The notes: a model not told the origin generated them from the sequence alone. A DNA stretch of 64,000 nt from an uncultured Flavobacteriales bacterium (GCA_946482515.1 CAMLRS010000015.1:15530-79529); one strand, 5' to 3'. Counted from the stretch's first letter, positions 51,772 to 60,389 are shown. Numbers and translations: made by a program.

Positions 51772-53226
51772 ATGCCAATCAGAAACCTTGAACCAAAAGC
51801 ACTCTGGAATCACTTCGCTGACCTGAATGCTGTGCCGCGCCCGTCGAAGAAAGAAGAGCGCGTGATCCAATTCATGCTCGATTTCGGAAAACAGCTGGGA
51901 CTGGAAACGATCGAAGACCACATCGGGAACGTGATCATTAAGAAACCAGCCACTCCGGGTATGGAAAACCGGAAAACCATCGTGATGCAATCGCACCTTG
52001 ATATGGTGCACCAGAAAAATGCCGATACGGTATTCGATTTCGATCAACAGGGAATCGAAATGCTGGTAGACGGAGACTGGGTTCGGGCGAAAGGCACCAC
52101 ACTCGGCGCCGACAACGGTATCGGAGTAGCGGCGATCATGGCCGTGCTGGCTTCCAAAGACATTCCGCATCCGGCGATTGAAGCATTGTTCACCATTGAC
52201 GAAGAAACTGGTATGACCGGTGCCATGCAGATCGATCCGAAGAACATTTCGGGCAGTATTTTGCTGAACCTGGACACCGAAGACGATGATGAGTTGTCTA
52301 TTGGCTGCGCAGGTGGTATCGACACAAACACCACGATGGAAGTGACGTACGAACCAATTCCGGCTGATTACGTTGCATTTGAGATTCAGCTGCGCGGCTT
52401 GCTCGGCGGACACTCCGGAATGGATATTCACCTCGGTCGCGGTAATGCCAATAAATGGATGAACCGCTTGTTTTACCACGTGACTGCGCTGGTTGACCTG
52501 CGATTGATCACACTCGACGGTGGTAGCTTGCGAAACGCTATTCCGCGTGAGTCAACGGCACTGGTAGCCGTTCCGAAAGAAGAAAAAGCAATCTTCCTGG
52601 GAGCGGTAGATCAGGTCAAAACCCTGCTGCAGGCCGAATATGCTACGATTGAAAAAGAATTTAAGCTTACTGTTGCTGAAGCAACGCATGAAGGTAAGGC
52701 TGTTACACATGCTGATGCAGAACGTATTATGCAATCAGTCTATTCCGTTACGAATGGCGTTTTCCGGATGAGTCCAGCCATTGCAGGATTGGTGGAAGCC
52801 TCTTCCAGTCTCGCAAAAGTAACGGTGAAAGACGGTAAATACACCACGCAATCCTTGCAGCGCAGCTCGGTAGAATCGACTAAAGCCGATGTTGCCAATG
52901 CCGTTCGTGCCGCGTTTGAAAGCGTGGGAGCAGCAGTCGTTCAAAACGGCGAATACCCGGGCTGGGAACCGAATCCGAATTCCGAGATTGTCCACCTGAT
53001 GGCAGAGCTCTACCGTTCAACGTTCAACGACGAGCCTCAGATCAAAGCGTGCCACGCCGGACTGGAGTGCGGTATCTTATTGAAGCAATTCCCTGGAATG
53101 GATATGATCTCCTTCGGGCCGAATATCCGCGGCGCACATTCACCTGACGAGTGCGTGCAGATCTCATCCGTACAGAAATTCTGGAAATTCCTTTTGCTTA
53201 CACTTGAACGTATTCCCCTGAAATAA
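51772..53226 (+). CDS. pepD: Aminoacyl-histidine dipeptidase (M20 family)
   Basis: A 484-residue cytosolic dipeptidase of the PepD type that hydrolyses carnosine-like Xaa-His dipeptides. IVMQSHLDMVHQ, LGADNGIGVAA, TIDEETGMTGA and LNLDTEDDDELS supply the zinc ligands and catalytic Glu, and KACHAGLECGIL the last ligand His. Dimerisation domain about 200-380. It stands behind a repeat copy and is convergent with the 53277 gene. Confidence 0.93.
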   Translation: MPIRNLEPKALWNHFADLNAVPRPSKKEERVIQFMLDFGKQLGLETIEDHIGNVIIKKPATPGMENRKTIVMQSHLDMVHQKNADTVFDFDQQGIEMLVDGDWVRAKGTTLGADNGIGVAAIMAVLASKDIPHPAIEALFTIDEETGMTGAMQIDPKNISGSILLNLDTEDDDELSIGCAGGIDTNTTMEVTYEPIPADYVAFEIQLRGLLGGHSGMDIHLGRGNANKWMNRLFYHVTALVDLRLITLDGGSLRNAIPRESTALVAVPKEEKAIFLGAVDQVKTLLQAEYATIEKEFKLTVAEATHEGKAVTHADAERIMQSVYSVTNGVFRMSPAIAGLVEASSSLAKVTVKDGKYTTQSLQRSSVESTKADVANAVRAAFESVGAAVVQNGEYPGWEPNPNSEIVHLMAELYRSTFNDEPQIKACHAGLECGILLKQFPGMDMISFGPNIRGAHSPDECVQISSVQKFWKFLLLTLERIPLK

Positions 53227-53232
53227 ATGTTT

Positions 53233-53285
53233 GATGCTTGATTTTGGATGCTTAATTCAACATTAAAAATCCAAAATCAAGCATC
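53233..53285. terminator. Long hairpin between convergent pepD and membrane gene
   Basis: GATGCTTGATTTTGGAT (53233-53249) and its exact complement (53269-53285) form a 17-bp stem with a 19-base loop. The right arm overlaps the last three codons of the minus-strand gene. Likely bidirectional terminator. Confidence 0.65.
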
Positions 53286-53660
53286 TTTAAAAAACAAAGG
53301 TTTCAACGCAAACCAGCTCAGCACCGGGAAAAAGTGCAGCGGTAGGGCATAGACAACGAAATAGCCGAAGCTGTCTTCCGGAATAGCCGAATTGATCGGA
53401 TAGAAGATACTCGCCATACTTCCGAAAGCAAACAAGGTGTTAAAAATGAATTCTCCCCACGATTTCAACACCATAGCAGCTGCCCAGAAGGCCACACAGG
53501 CAAAAATACATACAAACGTACAGGCCGCCGCAATCGAGGTGTAATCAAGGATATGCGAGTAATCAAACAAATTGCTGTTGTAGCACCAGGCATAAACGAC
53601 TGCTCCTACAGACGACAAAATTGCCGCTGAAATTCCCAGGAAAAAACACTGTTTGAACAT
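53277..53660 (-). CDS. Small four-helix membrane protein, unknown function
   Basis: A 127-residue hydrophobic protein. Four helices: FFLGISAAILSSVGAVVYAW, IAAACTFVCIFACVAFWAA, FIFNTLFAFGSMASIF and FVVYALPLHFFPVLSWF. Unrecognised. It is convergent with pepD and shares its hairpin. It lies downstream of yceI on the same strand, 80 bases away. Confidence 0.7.
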   Translation of the reverse strand: MFKQCFFLGISAAILSSVGAVVYAWCYNSNLFDYSHILDYTSIAAACTFVCIFACVAFWAAAMVLKSWGEFIFNTLFAFGSMASIFYPINSAIPEDSFGYFVVYALPLHFFPVLSWFALKPLFFKDA

Positions 53661-53740
53661 AGTTGCCCGTTTAGTTATTCCCTAATATAACCAATTCCAA
53701 CAACTCTATGTGACCTATGTGCTCTATGTGATTAAGGTGG

Positions 53741-54277
53741 TTACTTCTTCGTTACAGGAACCGAAAAATCCACCTTCATAATATCAGGCACCACATCCGA
53801 CGGTTTCCCAACACCAAAATCCTTGCGGCTTACGTTGAACGTACCGGTAAATTTGCCACCAGTACTCGTTTTCGTGAATTTCACCGGAATAACGTATGGC
53901 TTGCTGATGCCTTTGATCTTCAGGTTGCCCGTGATTTTATAGTTTTCGCCTGATTTCTCCACTTTGGAAGAAACATAGGTGATCGTCTTGTACTTCGGCT
54001 CGTTGAACCATTCATCCGTGAGGGCTTTTTTGTTCTTCATCCCATTCCCCATATTAATGGAATTCACGTCGATGGTCAGATCAAACTTGGCGGTCGACAA
54101 ATCGGCTTCGTCAAAATTGATCGTTCCTTTGAAAGAAGAAAACACGCCCGTCGGGTCTTTGCTGGTGAATTTGATCGAGTGATCACTCCCGATTTTCCAT
54201 TCCTGGGAGGTAATGCTCATAAATGCGGAGCTGAGCAACAAAATGCCGGCAAGAAGGGGATATGTGAGTCGTTTCAT
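53741..54277 (-). CDS. YceI family periplasmic lipid-binding protein
   Basis: A 178-residue YceI. The ATG at 54277 gives the signal peptide MKRLTYPLLAGILLLSSAFM. SDHSIKFTSKDPTGVFSSFKG, LTIDVNSINMGNGMKNKKAL, YKITGNLKIKGISKPY and VSRKDFGVG are the family strands of the lipocalin-like barrel that binds polyisoprenoids. In Bacteroidota it often sits with cytochrome and DUF5777 genes, as here. Confidence 0.93.
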   Translation of the reverse strand: MKRLTYPLLAGILLLSSAFMSITSQEWKIGSDHSIKFTSKDPTGVFSSFKGTINFDEADLSTAKFDLTIDVNSINMGNGMKNKKALTDEWFNEPKYKTITYVSSKVEKSGENYKITGNLKIKGISKPYVIPVKFTKTSTGGKFTGTFNVSRKDFGVGKPSDVVPDIMKVDFSVPVTKK

Positions 54278-54311
54278 GGTATTCAGTTTATGCGTTTTTA
54301 GACTATTCTGT

Positions 54312-54662
54312 TTAGTTGTTCTGTTTCCCTTGCAGAATCCATGCCTCAAATTGCTGGATCGCTGTATCGGGGAGTGGAGCTTGTCCGAACGGCATCTGAG
54401 TGAACCCGTTCTGGCCGCGCATGGCGTTCAGCATATCGTTGGCTGCATCGGAAATGAGCTGGTGCGATGTAAGGTTGTAACCCGCGCTGGCCGTTCCTGC
54501 GTCGTGACAGCCGCTGGTGGAACAATTGGTGTTGATCAGCGGAACGATCTGCTGGCTGAACGAAACCGGTTCGCTGGGAATAGGCGGCATCGGTGCGGCC
54601 TTGTCCTTGGTGCAGGCGGTGAGTGCCAAACCTGCTAAGAGTCCGAAAAGTACTTGTTTCAT
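54312..54662 (-). CDS. Cytochrome c-like lipoprotein with CX4CH
   Basis: A 116-residue predicted lipoprotein. The ATG at 54662 is chosen since MKQVLFGLLAGLALTAC gives a lipobox (Cys17). NTNCSTSGCHDAG is CX4CH rather than the usual CXXCH; SGCHD is common in Bacteroidota cytochrome-like proteins. A later MPFGQAPLPD may give the Met ligand. It starts 2 bases after the DUF5777 stop and is followed by yceI, a likely operon. Confidence 0.78.
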   Translation of the reverse strand: MKQVLFGLLAGLALTACTKDKAAPMPPIPSEPVSFSQQIVPLINTNCSTSGCHDAGTASAGYNLTSHQLISDAANDMLNAMRGQNGFTQMPFGQAPLPDTAIQQFEAWILQGKQNN

Positions 54663-54664
54663 GA

Positions 54665-55594
54665 TCAGCTGCGTGTAAAGATGCGTGTAATGGTAAATCC
54701 GAGGCGGAATTGCCCTTTCAGCCAATCCTCGTAAGTATAAGGAATGAATTGCGTTTCGCCGAAACCTCTGGAATTCGTGAGGTTTACGGTAAATGTGTGT
54801 CCGAAGGTGATCCATTCCACACCAACACCCAGGCTTTGGGTATTTTGCGTGCGGATGTCGCTGCCATGAAACGCGTGGTAATATTCCACGATTAGTCCCA
54901 TTTGCTTGAAAACGCCGAATTTCAACGCTCCACCGACTGCGAACAAAGCATTCACGTCATCGGCCGGAACGTAATTGCGGTAAACGAAAGCCGGCATGAT
55001 AGCCGCGCTGATGCGTTTGGTCAGCTGACGGGAAATCGTTACTTGTGTTGCATAGGCAAAACGGTGTTCCTGTTTCGGAAAGTGCGCTACATCGTAGATA
55101 TTCGGCGATGCTTTCATATACGTGTAGGTCGTCATGCCCATTAAAGCGATGGAAAGTGGTGCACCGGTTTTCTCGTCAAGGAACTGGTATTTTGCCAGAC
55201 CGTCGAGGAGCGAACGATAGGGGCGACCGGTACCTTTGCTGCGGCCAACGCCTATCATCAGCTTGTCGGTAATTCCGTATTCCAGCGCGATGCGGATATC
55301 GGAAGAATTGTCCAGCCCGAACCATTGGTGCACACCGCCGTTGCTGCCGGCCAGATCGCCGAAGCGGTGTTCTACACGGAACTCCAGCTCGCCTTTATTC
55401 AGTGTTTGTGCCGCATGACCGTTGATGATACGCGTGGCTTTAAATGATCCCGAAAGCCAGGGCTCATCGGATTCTTCGAATACTTCTTCAGTGGTTTCAA
55501 TGGTTTCGATCGCAGTCGAATCGGTTTGTTCCGGTTCCTGGGCTAACAGGGCCAACGGAAACAGCATCAGACTGCTCGCAAGGAGTCTCTTCAT
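54665..55594 (-). CDS. DUF5777 outer-membrane beta-barrel protein
   Basis: A 309-residue outer membrane protein. Signal peptide MKRLLASSLMLFPLALLAQ; acidic linker; then RIINGHAAQTLNKGELEFRVEHRFGD, the DUF5777 signature, and a barrel ending in LGFTITRIFTRS. It is the first gene of a DUF5777-cytochrome-yceI operon. Function unknown; the linkage to a heme protein suggests an electron-transfer or redox role. Confidence 0.85.
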   Translation of the reverse strand: MKRLLASSLMLFPLALLAQEPEQTDSTAIETIETTEEVFEESDEPWLSGSFKATRIINGHAAQTLNKGELEFRVEHRFGDLAGSNGGVHQWFGLDNSSDIRIALEYGITDKLMIGVGRSKGTGRPYRSLLDGLAKYQFLDEKTGAPLSIALMGMTTYTYMKASPNIYDVAHFPKQEHRFAYATQVTISRQLTKRISAAIMPAFVYRNYVPADDVNALFAVGGALKFGVFKQMGLIVEYYHAFHGSDIRTQNTQSLGVGVEWITFGHTFTVNLTNSRGFGETQFIPYTYEDWLKGQFRLGFTITRIFTRS

Positions 55595-55631
55595 ACACTA
55601 GTAATTTTTAGCTATCTGGTTAACAGACGCA

Positions 55632-55665
55632 CGAAAATACACAAGGTTCGACTCGATTGAGCAAA
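55632..55665 (-). promoter_or_regulatory. Promoter of the DUF5777 operon
   Basis: On the minus strand TATTTTCG (55632-55639) is one base off TAnnTTTG, and TTTG (55662-55665) lies 22 bases upstream. Confidence 0.55.
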
Positions 55666-55820
55666 CGGTGTGGGTGCGTTAGTTACCAGGGTACTTTAAT
55701 GTCTAAAGTAAAGCTTTTTCAGAAACTAATTAACATTTAGTCGGAGCGGAATCAAAAAACAACGGGTATTTCATGGACTCCTGCTTTTTTCGTAATCTTG
55801 TTAAACCAAAAGACAAGACC

Positions 55821-56141
55821 ATGTTGATGACAACCACACATATGCTCCAGGACCAGAAAATTGAAAGCTACATCGGCATTGTTTCGGCCGAAGTGATCCT
55901 GGGAGCCAATGTGATACGCGATATTTTTGCCGGTTTCCGCGACTTTTTCGGTGGTCGTTCCAATGCTTACGAAGAAGTGTTGATCGAAGCGAAAAAACAG
56001 GCGCTGGCCGAGCTTGAATCGCGTGCTGCAGCTTTGGGAGCGAATGCTGTCATCGGTATTGATCTTGATTTTCAAACGGTTGGTGACAGGGGAGGAATGC
56101 TTATGGTCGCTGCTTCCGGTACAGCCGTTAAAATTGCCTGA
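55821..56141 (+). CDS. YbjQ/heavy-metal-binding domain protein
   Basis: A 106-residue protein. The ATG at 55821 gives MLMTTTHMLQDQKIESYIGI, the usual YbjQ start. ANVIRDIFAGFRDFFGGRSNAYE is the family signature, and LESRAAALGANAVIGIDLDF completes it. YbjQ forms pentamers and was named for metal binding; its role is unknown. It leads a run of five plus-strand genes. Confidence 0.9.
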   Translation: MLMTTTHMLQDQKIESYIGIVSAEVILGANVIRDIFAGFRDFFGGRSNAYEEVLIEAKKQALAELESRAAALGANAVIGIDLDFQTVGDRGGMLMVAASGTAVKIA

Positions 56142-56166
56142 TTACAGGATTCCTGTTTCGATTCTT

Positions 56167-56388
56167 ATGTCAGCTGATCAGCACGAATTAATCATCCTCG
56201 CCCGCACCAAAATGCCTTATGGCAAATATGCCGGGCGCTATCTGATCCATTTGCCCGAGCATTATCTTTCCTGGTATCACCAGAAAGGCTTTCCGCCCGG
56301 AAAACTCGGTCAGCAGCTGGGATTGATGTACGAAATCAAAGCAAACGGATTGGAGAAGCTGATTTATCCGTTAGTTCCGAAAGAATGA
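56167..56388 (+). CDS. DUF3820 family protein
   Basis: A 73-residue protein: LILARTKMPYGKYAGRYLIHLPEHYLSWY is the DUF3820 signature, found in proteins related to DNA polymerase III-like and putative quorum-sensing genes. The ATG at 56167 is 25 bases after the YbjQ stop. Overlaps the next gene by 4 bases (ATGA). Function unknown. Confidence 0.85.
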   Translation: MSADQHELIILARTKMPYGKYAGRYLIHLPEHYLSWYHQKGFPPGKLGQQLGLMYEIKANGLEKLIYPLVPKE

Positions 56389-57035
56389 GCATTCCGGTTT
56401 ATTTGGCACAACTGGCCGATACACTTTCACCAGGTGAATCGGATTATTCAGCTCACGATTCTATCATTCATCTGATAAACGTTGAAGCGGAGGCGCGTCA
56501 TCGCGGTATGAATGCAAATGATGCGGCCACTCTAGTTGCCATCGCTGTGATCGTTATCGTATTCGGAGGTTTCCTGGCCTACAATTATTTCAATAACCGT
56601 TACTGGCAGCGCGGGATCTTTCCGCCCATGATGCTGAACCGACGATCCAATCATTACGAAGCGGTGATTAATATAGGAATGAATATTCTGAGGACTGATC
56701 GGACCGATTACATTGAAAAGCAGGAATACCTTGGCGCTTTTATGCGAAAAAAATTCCCGGACATCGAAGGTTCCATGGCCAATTCCATCCGGTCGGCGAT
56801 AGATCTTCCGGTTACCGTTGCATCTGTTGCGCATTGGCTGAATAAACACACGAAGCAGCAGGAAAAAGAAGAATTTCTGGCTTTTTTCTTTACGCTGGCC
56901 TTGCTCGATGATCTCGTAGGGATGCGTGAACAGAAAATGCTGCGGGAATTCGCCGAAAAAATGAAGCTGGAACCCGAGTTGGAGAGGATGCTGAACGATC
57001 AGCGTCGGGAAAAACAGACAGAAACGCCAGATTGA
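56385..57035 (+). CDS. Membrane-anchored TerB-like protein
   Basis: A 216-residue protein. One membrane helix (LVAIAVIVIVFGGFLAYNYF, about 48-68) with a polar N-terminal part outside, then a helical domain (about 90-200) with EEFLAFFFTLALLDDLVGMREQKMLREFA, a TerB-like tellurite-resistance fold. Aligns with the J-domain protein that follows but lacks a J domain. Confidence 0.7.
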   Translation: MSIPVYLAQLADTLSPGESDYSAHDSIIHLINVEAEARHRGMNANDAATLVAIAVIVIVFGGFLAYNYFNNRYWQRGIFPPMMLNRRSNHYEAVINIGMNILRTDRTDYIEKQEYLGAFMRKKFPDIEGSMANSIRSAIDLPVTVASVAHWLNKHTKQQEKEEFLAFFFTLALLDDLVGMREQKMLREFAEKMKLEPELERMLNDQRREKQTETPD

Positions 57036-57120
57036 CTAACAAAACGGATTCGTGGAGCATATTTTACTTCGATTTCATATTCATATAGGCAACGGCAGCG
57101 CTTCTGATGGTGAAATATCC

Positions 57121-57873
57121 ATGTTTTGGTGGTGCTTGCCCTTTGCACTCGCTTTCGTAGGATTTGTGTACCTCCGGATCAAGTACAAACGCAAATACAA
57201 ATACTGGTCAGGTGGCGCTTTTCCGGCAGACCTGCCATCGTCAGGAATGAACCTCATGATGGCCTACCTGTGTGCGGCTGTGCTGCTGTTTCATTGCGAC
57301 AAAGCTTTGTTGCTGAAAAAGATGGGATTCCTGCAGCTGTGGCTTCGTCGGCGCTTTCCGGAGGTAAAGATCACGATTCGCGATTACATCGAGGAAGCGA
57401 TGGACAACCCGGTACAGGTCGAGTCGCTGGGAAATTGGTTCAACAAGCACCTCAATCCGGCTCAAAAGGAGGAATTGCTGGCGTTTCTATTACAGCTGGC
57501 TTTCTATGACGACACCGTGCAAAGTCGCGAATACGATCTGCTGGTGTATTTTGCGAAGTCGCTGGAAGTAGGGAAGGACTGGCTTGATCAACGGATTGAT
57601 CAGGAACACCGCGCACGCTATGAACGGGAATCGCGTTATAAAGCGACCGAAACCCGTGAAGCAAGCGTTTCCAAAAAAGCCAAAGCGTTCGAAACACTTG
57701 GTTTGGAAGTCAATGCAACTATCCAGGAAATCAAACAAGCCTATCGAAAGCTCGTAAAGCTTTGTCACCCGGATAAATTCCAGCAGGAAAGCGAGCAGGT
57801 TCGTAAAGAAGCGGAGGCCAAATTCCGTGAGATTCAGGAGGCTTACGAATATTTACAGGTCGTTCTGGCCTGA
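57121..57873 (+). CDS. DjlA-like co-chaperone (membrane anchor, TerB-like domain, J domain)
   Basis: A 250-residue protein. ATG at 57121 gives MFWWCLPFALAFVGFVYLRI, a membrane anchor. TerB-like helices include EELLAFLLQLAFYDDTVQSREYDLLVYFAK. The J domain is 185-250: ETLGLEVNATIQEIKQAYRKL with HPDKF intact. J domains recruit and stimulate Hsp70 (DnaK). A GTG upstream at 57052 is unlikely. It follows the TerB-like gene by 85 bases. Confidence 0.85.
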   Translation: MFWWCLPFALAFVGFVYLRIKYKRKYKYWSGGAFPADLPSSGMNLMMAYLCAAVLLFHCDKALLLKKMGFLQLWLRRRFPEVKITIRDYIEEAMDNPVQVESLGNWFNKHLNPAQKEELLAFLLQLAFYDDTVQSREYDLLVYFAKSLEVGKDWLDQRIDQEHRARYERESRYKATETREASVSKKAKAFETLGLEVNATIQEIKQAYRKLVKLCHPDKFQQESEQVRKEAEAKFREIQEAYEYLQVVLA

Positions 57874-58064
57874 ATTGTTACAAAAGTTTTATTGATCATT
57901 TTTGGTATTAATTAGCTGTTTTATAGATAATTAATGTTTTTGTTCTCATGTGTCATTTGAATGAGCTGAAAGAAATTTTCAAAAAAAGTTGTTGCTTTTT
58001 GTAACCTGCTTAAGATCATCCCGTAAAGTAGCCTGTAACGATGACACGGTTAACTTAACGAAAT

Positions 58065-58253
58065 ATGGAATTAACGATGATCAACAACGCAGTAACACTC
58101 GCAAAACATAAATTGGCGAAACACAAAGAGCTCGGACAAAGAAGCAGCCTTTCTATTATGGAAGTTGCTCAATTGATGGATCTGGTCACTTTCGGACCAT
58201 CTTTACCACAGATCAAAAGCAAATCAGTATTCTTCAACTACCAGGCTAACTGA
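58065..58253 (+). CDS. Small protein of unknown function (62 residues)
   Basis: A 62-residue basic protein: a Lys-rich helix (VTLAKHKLAKHKELGQ) and a second helix (SIMEVAQLMDLV). Codons are of the highly expressed type. It is closed by a strong terminator 27 bases on, supporting a real transcript. Not recognised. Confidence 0.65.
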   Translation: MELTMINNAVTLAKHKLAKHKELGQRSSLSIMEVAQLMDLVTFGPSLPQIKSKSVFFNYQAN

Positions 58254-58279
58254 TAGTTGTATAAATAAACCAGTAGAGA

Positions 58280-58306
58280 AAGCCATCCGGGAACGGGTGG
58301 CTTTTC
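58280..58306 (+). terminator. Rho-independent terminator
   Basis: AAGCCATCCG-GGAA-CGGGTGGCTT forms a 10-bp stem (one G-T wobble) and ends in TTCTT. Confidence 0.85.
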
Positions 58307-58339
58307 TTGTTGTATACATTTGTGAAAACATGGTGGTGT

Positions 58340-58368
58340 CAAATGTAAATTAAGAATGGTTACATTTG
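58340..58368. promoter_or_regulatory. XRE-type operator with overlapping -7 box
   Basis: CAAATGT-N15-ACATTTG inverted repeat; arms extend to CAAATGTAA and TTACATTTG, perfect over 9 bp. The right arm contains TACATTTG (58361-58368), a -7 box 4 bases before the ATG at 58373. A further half-site ACATTTG lies at 58316-58322. The arm centres are 22 bp apart, two helical turns. The same site occurs at 60361-60389. Confidence 0.7.
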
Positions 58369-58372
58369 TGTC

Positions 58373-58729
58373 ATGGAAATCAATGACCGCATCCGGATGA
58401 TCATCGAATCGCACCAGCTGAGTGCGGGAGCCTTTGCCGATCGTATAGGCGTACAGCGTTCCAATGTGAGTCACATCCTTACAGGCCGTAATAAACCGGG
58501 CTTTGAATTCCTGGAGAAAGTCCTGCTGGCATTTCCAAAAGTACAAGCACACTGGCTCATCACCGGTAAGCACCTGAAACAGGAGGGAAGTGCCCCGTTA
58601 CAGCCCGTAAGTGAAGTTAAACAGCCTGAACAGGTTCCATCAGTTGCTAAAAATGAAAAGAAAGTGGTGAAAATCGTGACGTTCTATGATGATTTTACGT
58701 TTGATACTTACACGCCAGCTTCACCATAA
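58373..58729 (+). CDS. XRE family transcriptional regulator
   Basis: A 118-residue regulator. The cro/CI-type HTH is residues 3-60, with SAGAFADRIGVQRSNVSHIL as the helix-turn-helix. The C-terminus KVVKIVTFYDDFTFDTYTP is a conserved box seen in Bacteroidota XRE proteins. The palindrome over its promoter implies autoregulation, and the identical spaced site upstream of 60489 implies a second target. Signal unknown. Confidence 0.9.
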   Translation: MEINDRIRMIIESHQLSAGAFADRIGVQRSNVSHILTGRNKPGFEFLEKVLLAFPKVQAHWLITGKHLKQEGSAPLQPVSEVKQPEQVPSVAKNEKKVVKIVTFYDDFTFDTYTPASP

Positions 58730-58909
58730 AGAAGCAAAGATCTTTTCTGACGTACTTATCCAAAGTAAGCAAAGGCGATTTATGCAATAAATCGCTTGTA
58801 TCACATTATTCATTATGAAATTCTGATTTACTAACGAACTACGATCAGCTTTGCTCTCTTAACAAACACAACTAAGCTCTTATCTTTTGCTTCTTTGTGG
58901 TGAAAGATA

Positions 58910-60088
58910 TCAGTGTTGAATAATTCCCGACCCAATCAGCTCATCGTTCTCATACCACGCTGCGAACTGTCCGGGCGTGATACCGCGCTGCATTTCTTCA
59001 AACAGCATGTATAAGCCGTTTTCGCGACGGATCAGCAGGGCTTTCCGGAACGACTGACGGTAACGGATCCGGACATCGTAGCTTTTGCTTTCACCTATTT
59101 TCAGCTCGTGCTGCGGATTGATGTAATGAATATCGCCTGGCTCTATTTTCAGCGCCCAGCGGTTCAGACCCGGATGGTCTTCTTTCTGGCCCGTATAAAC
59201 CACGTTTTCAGTCGTATCGATGCCAATAACGAACGAAGGGTTCGGGCGACCGCCGATGTGTAGTCCTTTGCGCTGACCGATTGTGTAATAATGCGCTCCG
59301 ATGTGCTCGGCAACGGTTATGCCCATTTCCGGACGGAAAGCAAACGGTGTGCTGAGCAATTCCACATTTTCCGGCGTTCTGGCCAATGTGTGGTACGAAT
59401 CGAATTGTTGTTCAGTGTCCTCTATTTCAATAACATTGCCATGCCTTACCTGAAGTTGTTGTTGAAGGAATTCAGGCAAGCTGATCTTGCCAACGAAGCA
59501 CAATCCCTGCGAGTCTTTTTTCTCGGCTGTTACCAGGCCAATTTCTTTGGCAATGGCGCGAACTTCGTGCTTGTGCAGCTCACCGATAGGGAATAAAGCG
59601 CGGGAAAGCTGTTCCTGGGAAAGCTGACAAAGGAAGTACGATTGGTCCTTGCCGGGATCTACGCCGGCCAGCAAGTGGTGAATACCGTCTTCGGTGGTTG
59701 TTTTGCGGCAATAATGACCGGTGGCAACATAATCGGCACCGAGCTCCAGTGCGGCTTTCAGGAATACATCGAACTTGATTTCGCGGTTGCAAAGCACATC
59801 CGGGTTCGGGGTGCGACCGGATTCGTATTCGCGGAACATATAATCTACGATGCGTTCCTTGTATTCTTTGCTGAGATCCAGCACCTGGAAGGGGATGCCA
59901 AGGCCTTCTGCTACGAGCAGTGCGTCGTTGGAATCGTCGATCCATGGGCATTCATTCGAAAGCGTAACGGATTCATCGTGCCAGTTTCGCATGAACAGGC
60001 CAATAACTTCATAACCTTGCTGTTGCAGCAAATAAGCGCTTACGCTCGAATCCACACCGCCGGAAAGACCGACAACCACTCGTTTCAT
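58910..60088 (-). CDS. mnmA: tRNA 2-thiouridylase MnmA
   Basis: A 392-residue enzyme that thiolates U34 of tRNA-Lys, -Glu and -Gln. The ATG at 60088 gives [20 protein letters not shown], with the PP-loop; an upstream frame extension is rejected. [16 protein letters not shown] carries the first catalytic Cys and DSQGLCFVG the second; [10 protein letters not shown] is the family motif. A -7 box lies 4 bases upstream. Confidence 0.96.
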   Translation of the reverse strand: MKRVVVGLSGGVDSSVSAYLLQQQGYEVIGLFMRNWHDESVTLSNECPWIDDSNDALLVAEGLGIPFQVLDLSKEYKERIVDYMFREYESGRTPNPDVLCNREIKFDVFLKAALELGADYVATGHYCRKTTTEDGIHHLLAGVDPGKDQSYFLCQLSQEQLSRALFPIGELHKHEVRAIAKEIGLVTAEKKDSQGLCFVGKISLPEFLQQQLQVRHGNVIEIEDTEQQFDSYHTLARTPENVELLSTPFAFRPEMGITVAEHIGAHYYTIGQRKGLHIGGRPNPSFVIGIDTTENVVYTGQKEDHPGLNRWALKIEPGDIHYINPQHELKIGESKSYDVRIRYRQSFRKALLIRRENGLYMLFEEMQRGITPGQFAAWYENDELIGSGIIQH

Positions 60089-60092
60089 GGTG

Positions 60093-60100
60093 CAAAAGTA
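60093..60100 (-). promoter_or_regulatory. mnmA -7 box
   Basis: TACTTTTG on the minus strand, with CACC between it and ATG. TTTT lies 19 bases upstream in the -33 place. Leaderless initiation is likely. Confidence 0.65.
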
Positions 60101-60164
60101 CGGCATATTTCGCTGAAGGAAAAATTTACCATGGTTAATAATGACACCTGGTTTTGTGATTAAT

Positions 60165-60308
60165 CTTTCCCGCGAATACACGAATTGTAGCAGTTGTTTT
60201 GTTCTGCGATCAAAATGGGCACGGGTAAGAGTTGTCAATATCCGCCTGAGGCGGATGAAAATTCGCTTTCATTCAATTGTGCAGCTCATTCGTGTATTCG
60301 TGGGAAAG
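60165..60308. repeat. Inverted copies of an ATTCGTGTATTCG repeat, gene-free
   Basis: ATTCGTGTATTCGTGGGAAA occurs at 60288-60307 and, inverted with one change, at 60165-60185; the same word is at 49283-49302. TCCGCCTGAGGCGGA (60241-60255) is a palindrome in the loop. The remainder of 60089-60488 holds no gene. Confidence 0.75.
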
Positions 60309-60360
60309 CAATTCGAATGGCTGTTTAATCAGTAGTTGAACAGTAATAATAATTTGGATA

Positions 60361-60389
60361 CAAATGTGAAATATTTTAGAATACATTTG
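60361..60389. promoter_or_regulatory. Second XRE-type operator with -7 box
   Basis: CAAATGT-N15-ACATTTG, the same arms and exactly the same spacing as 58340-58368. The right arm includes TACATTTG (60382-60389), a -7 box match, 100 bases upstream of the ATG at 60489. Confidence 0.65.

Noticed and set aside
60089..60238. 50-residue N-terminal extension of MnmA
   Set aside because: The family begins at [15 protein letters not shown], and a -7 box lies directly before that ATG.
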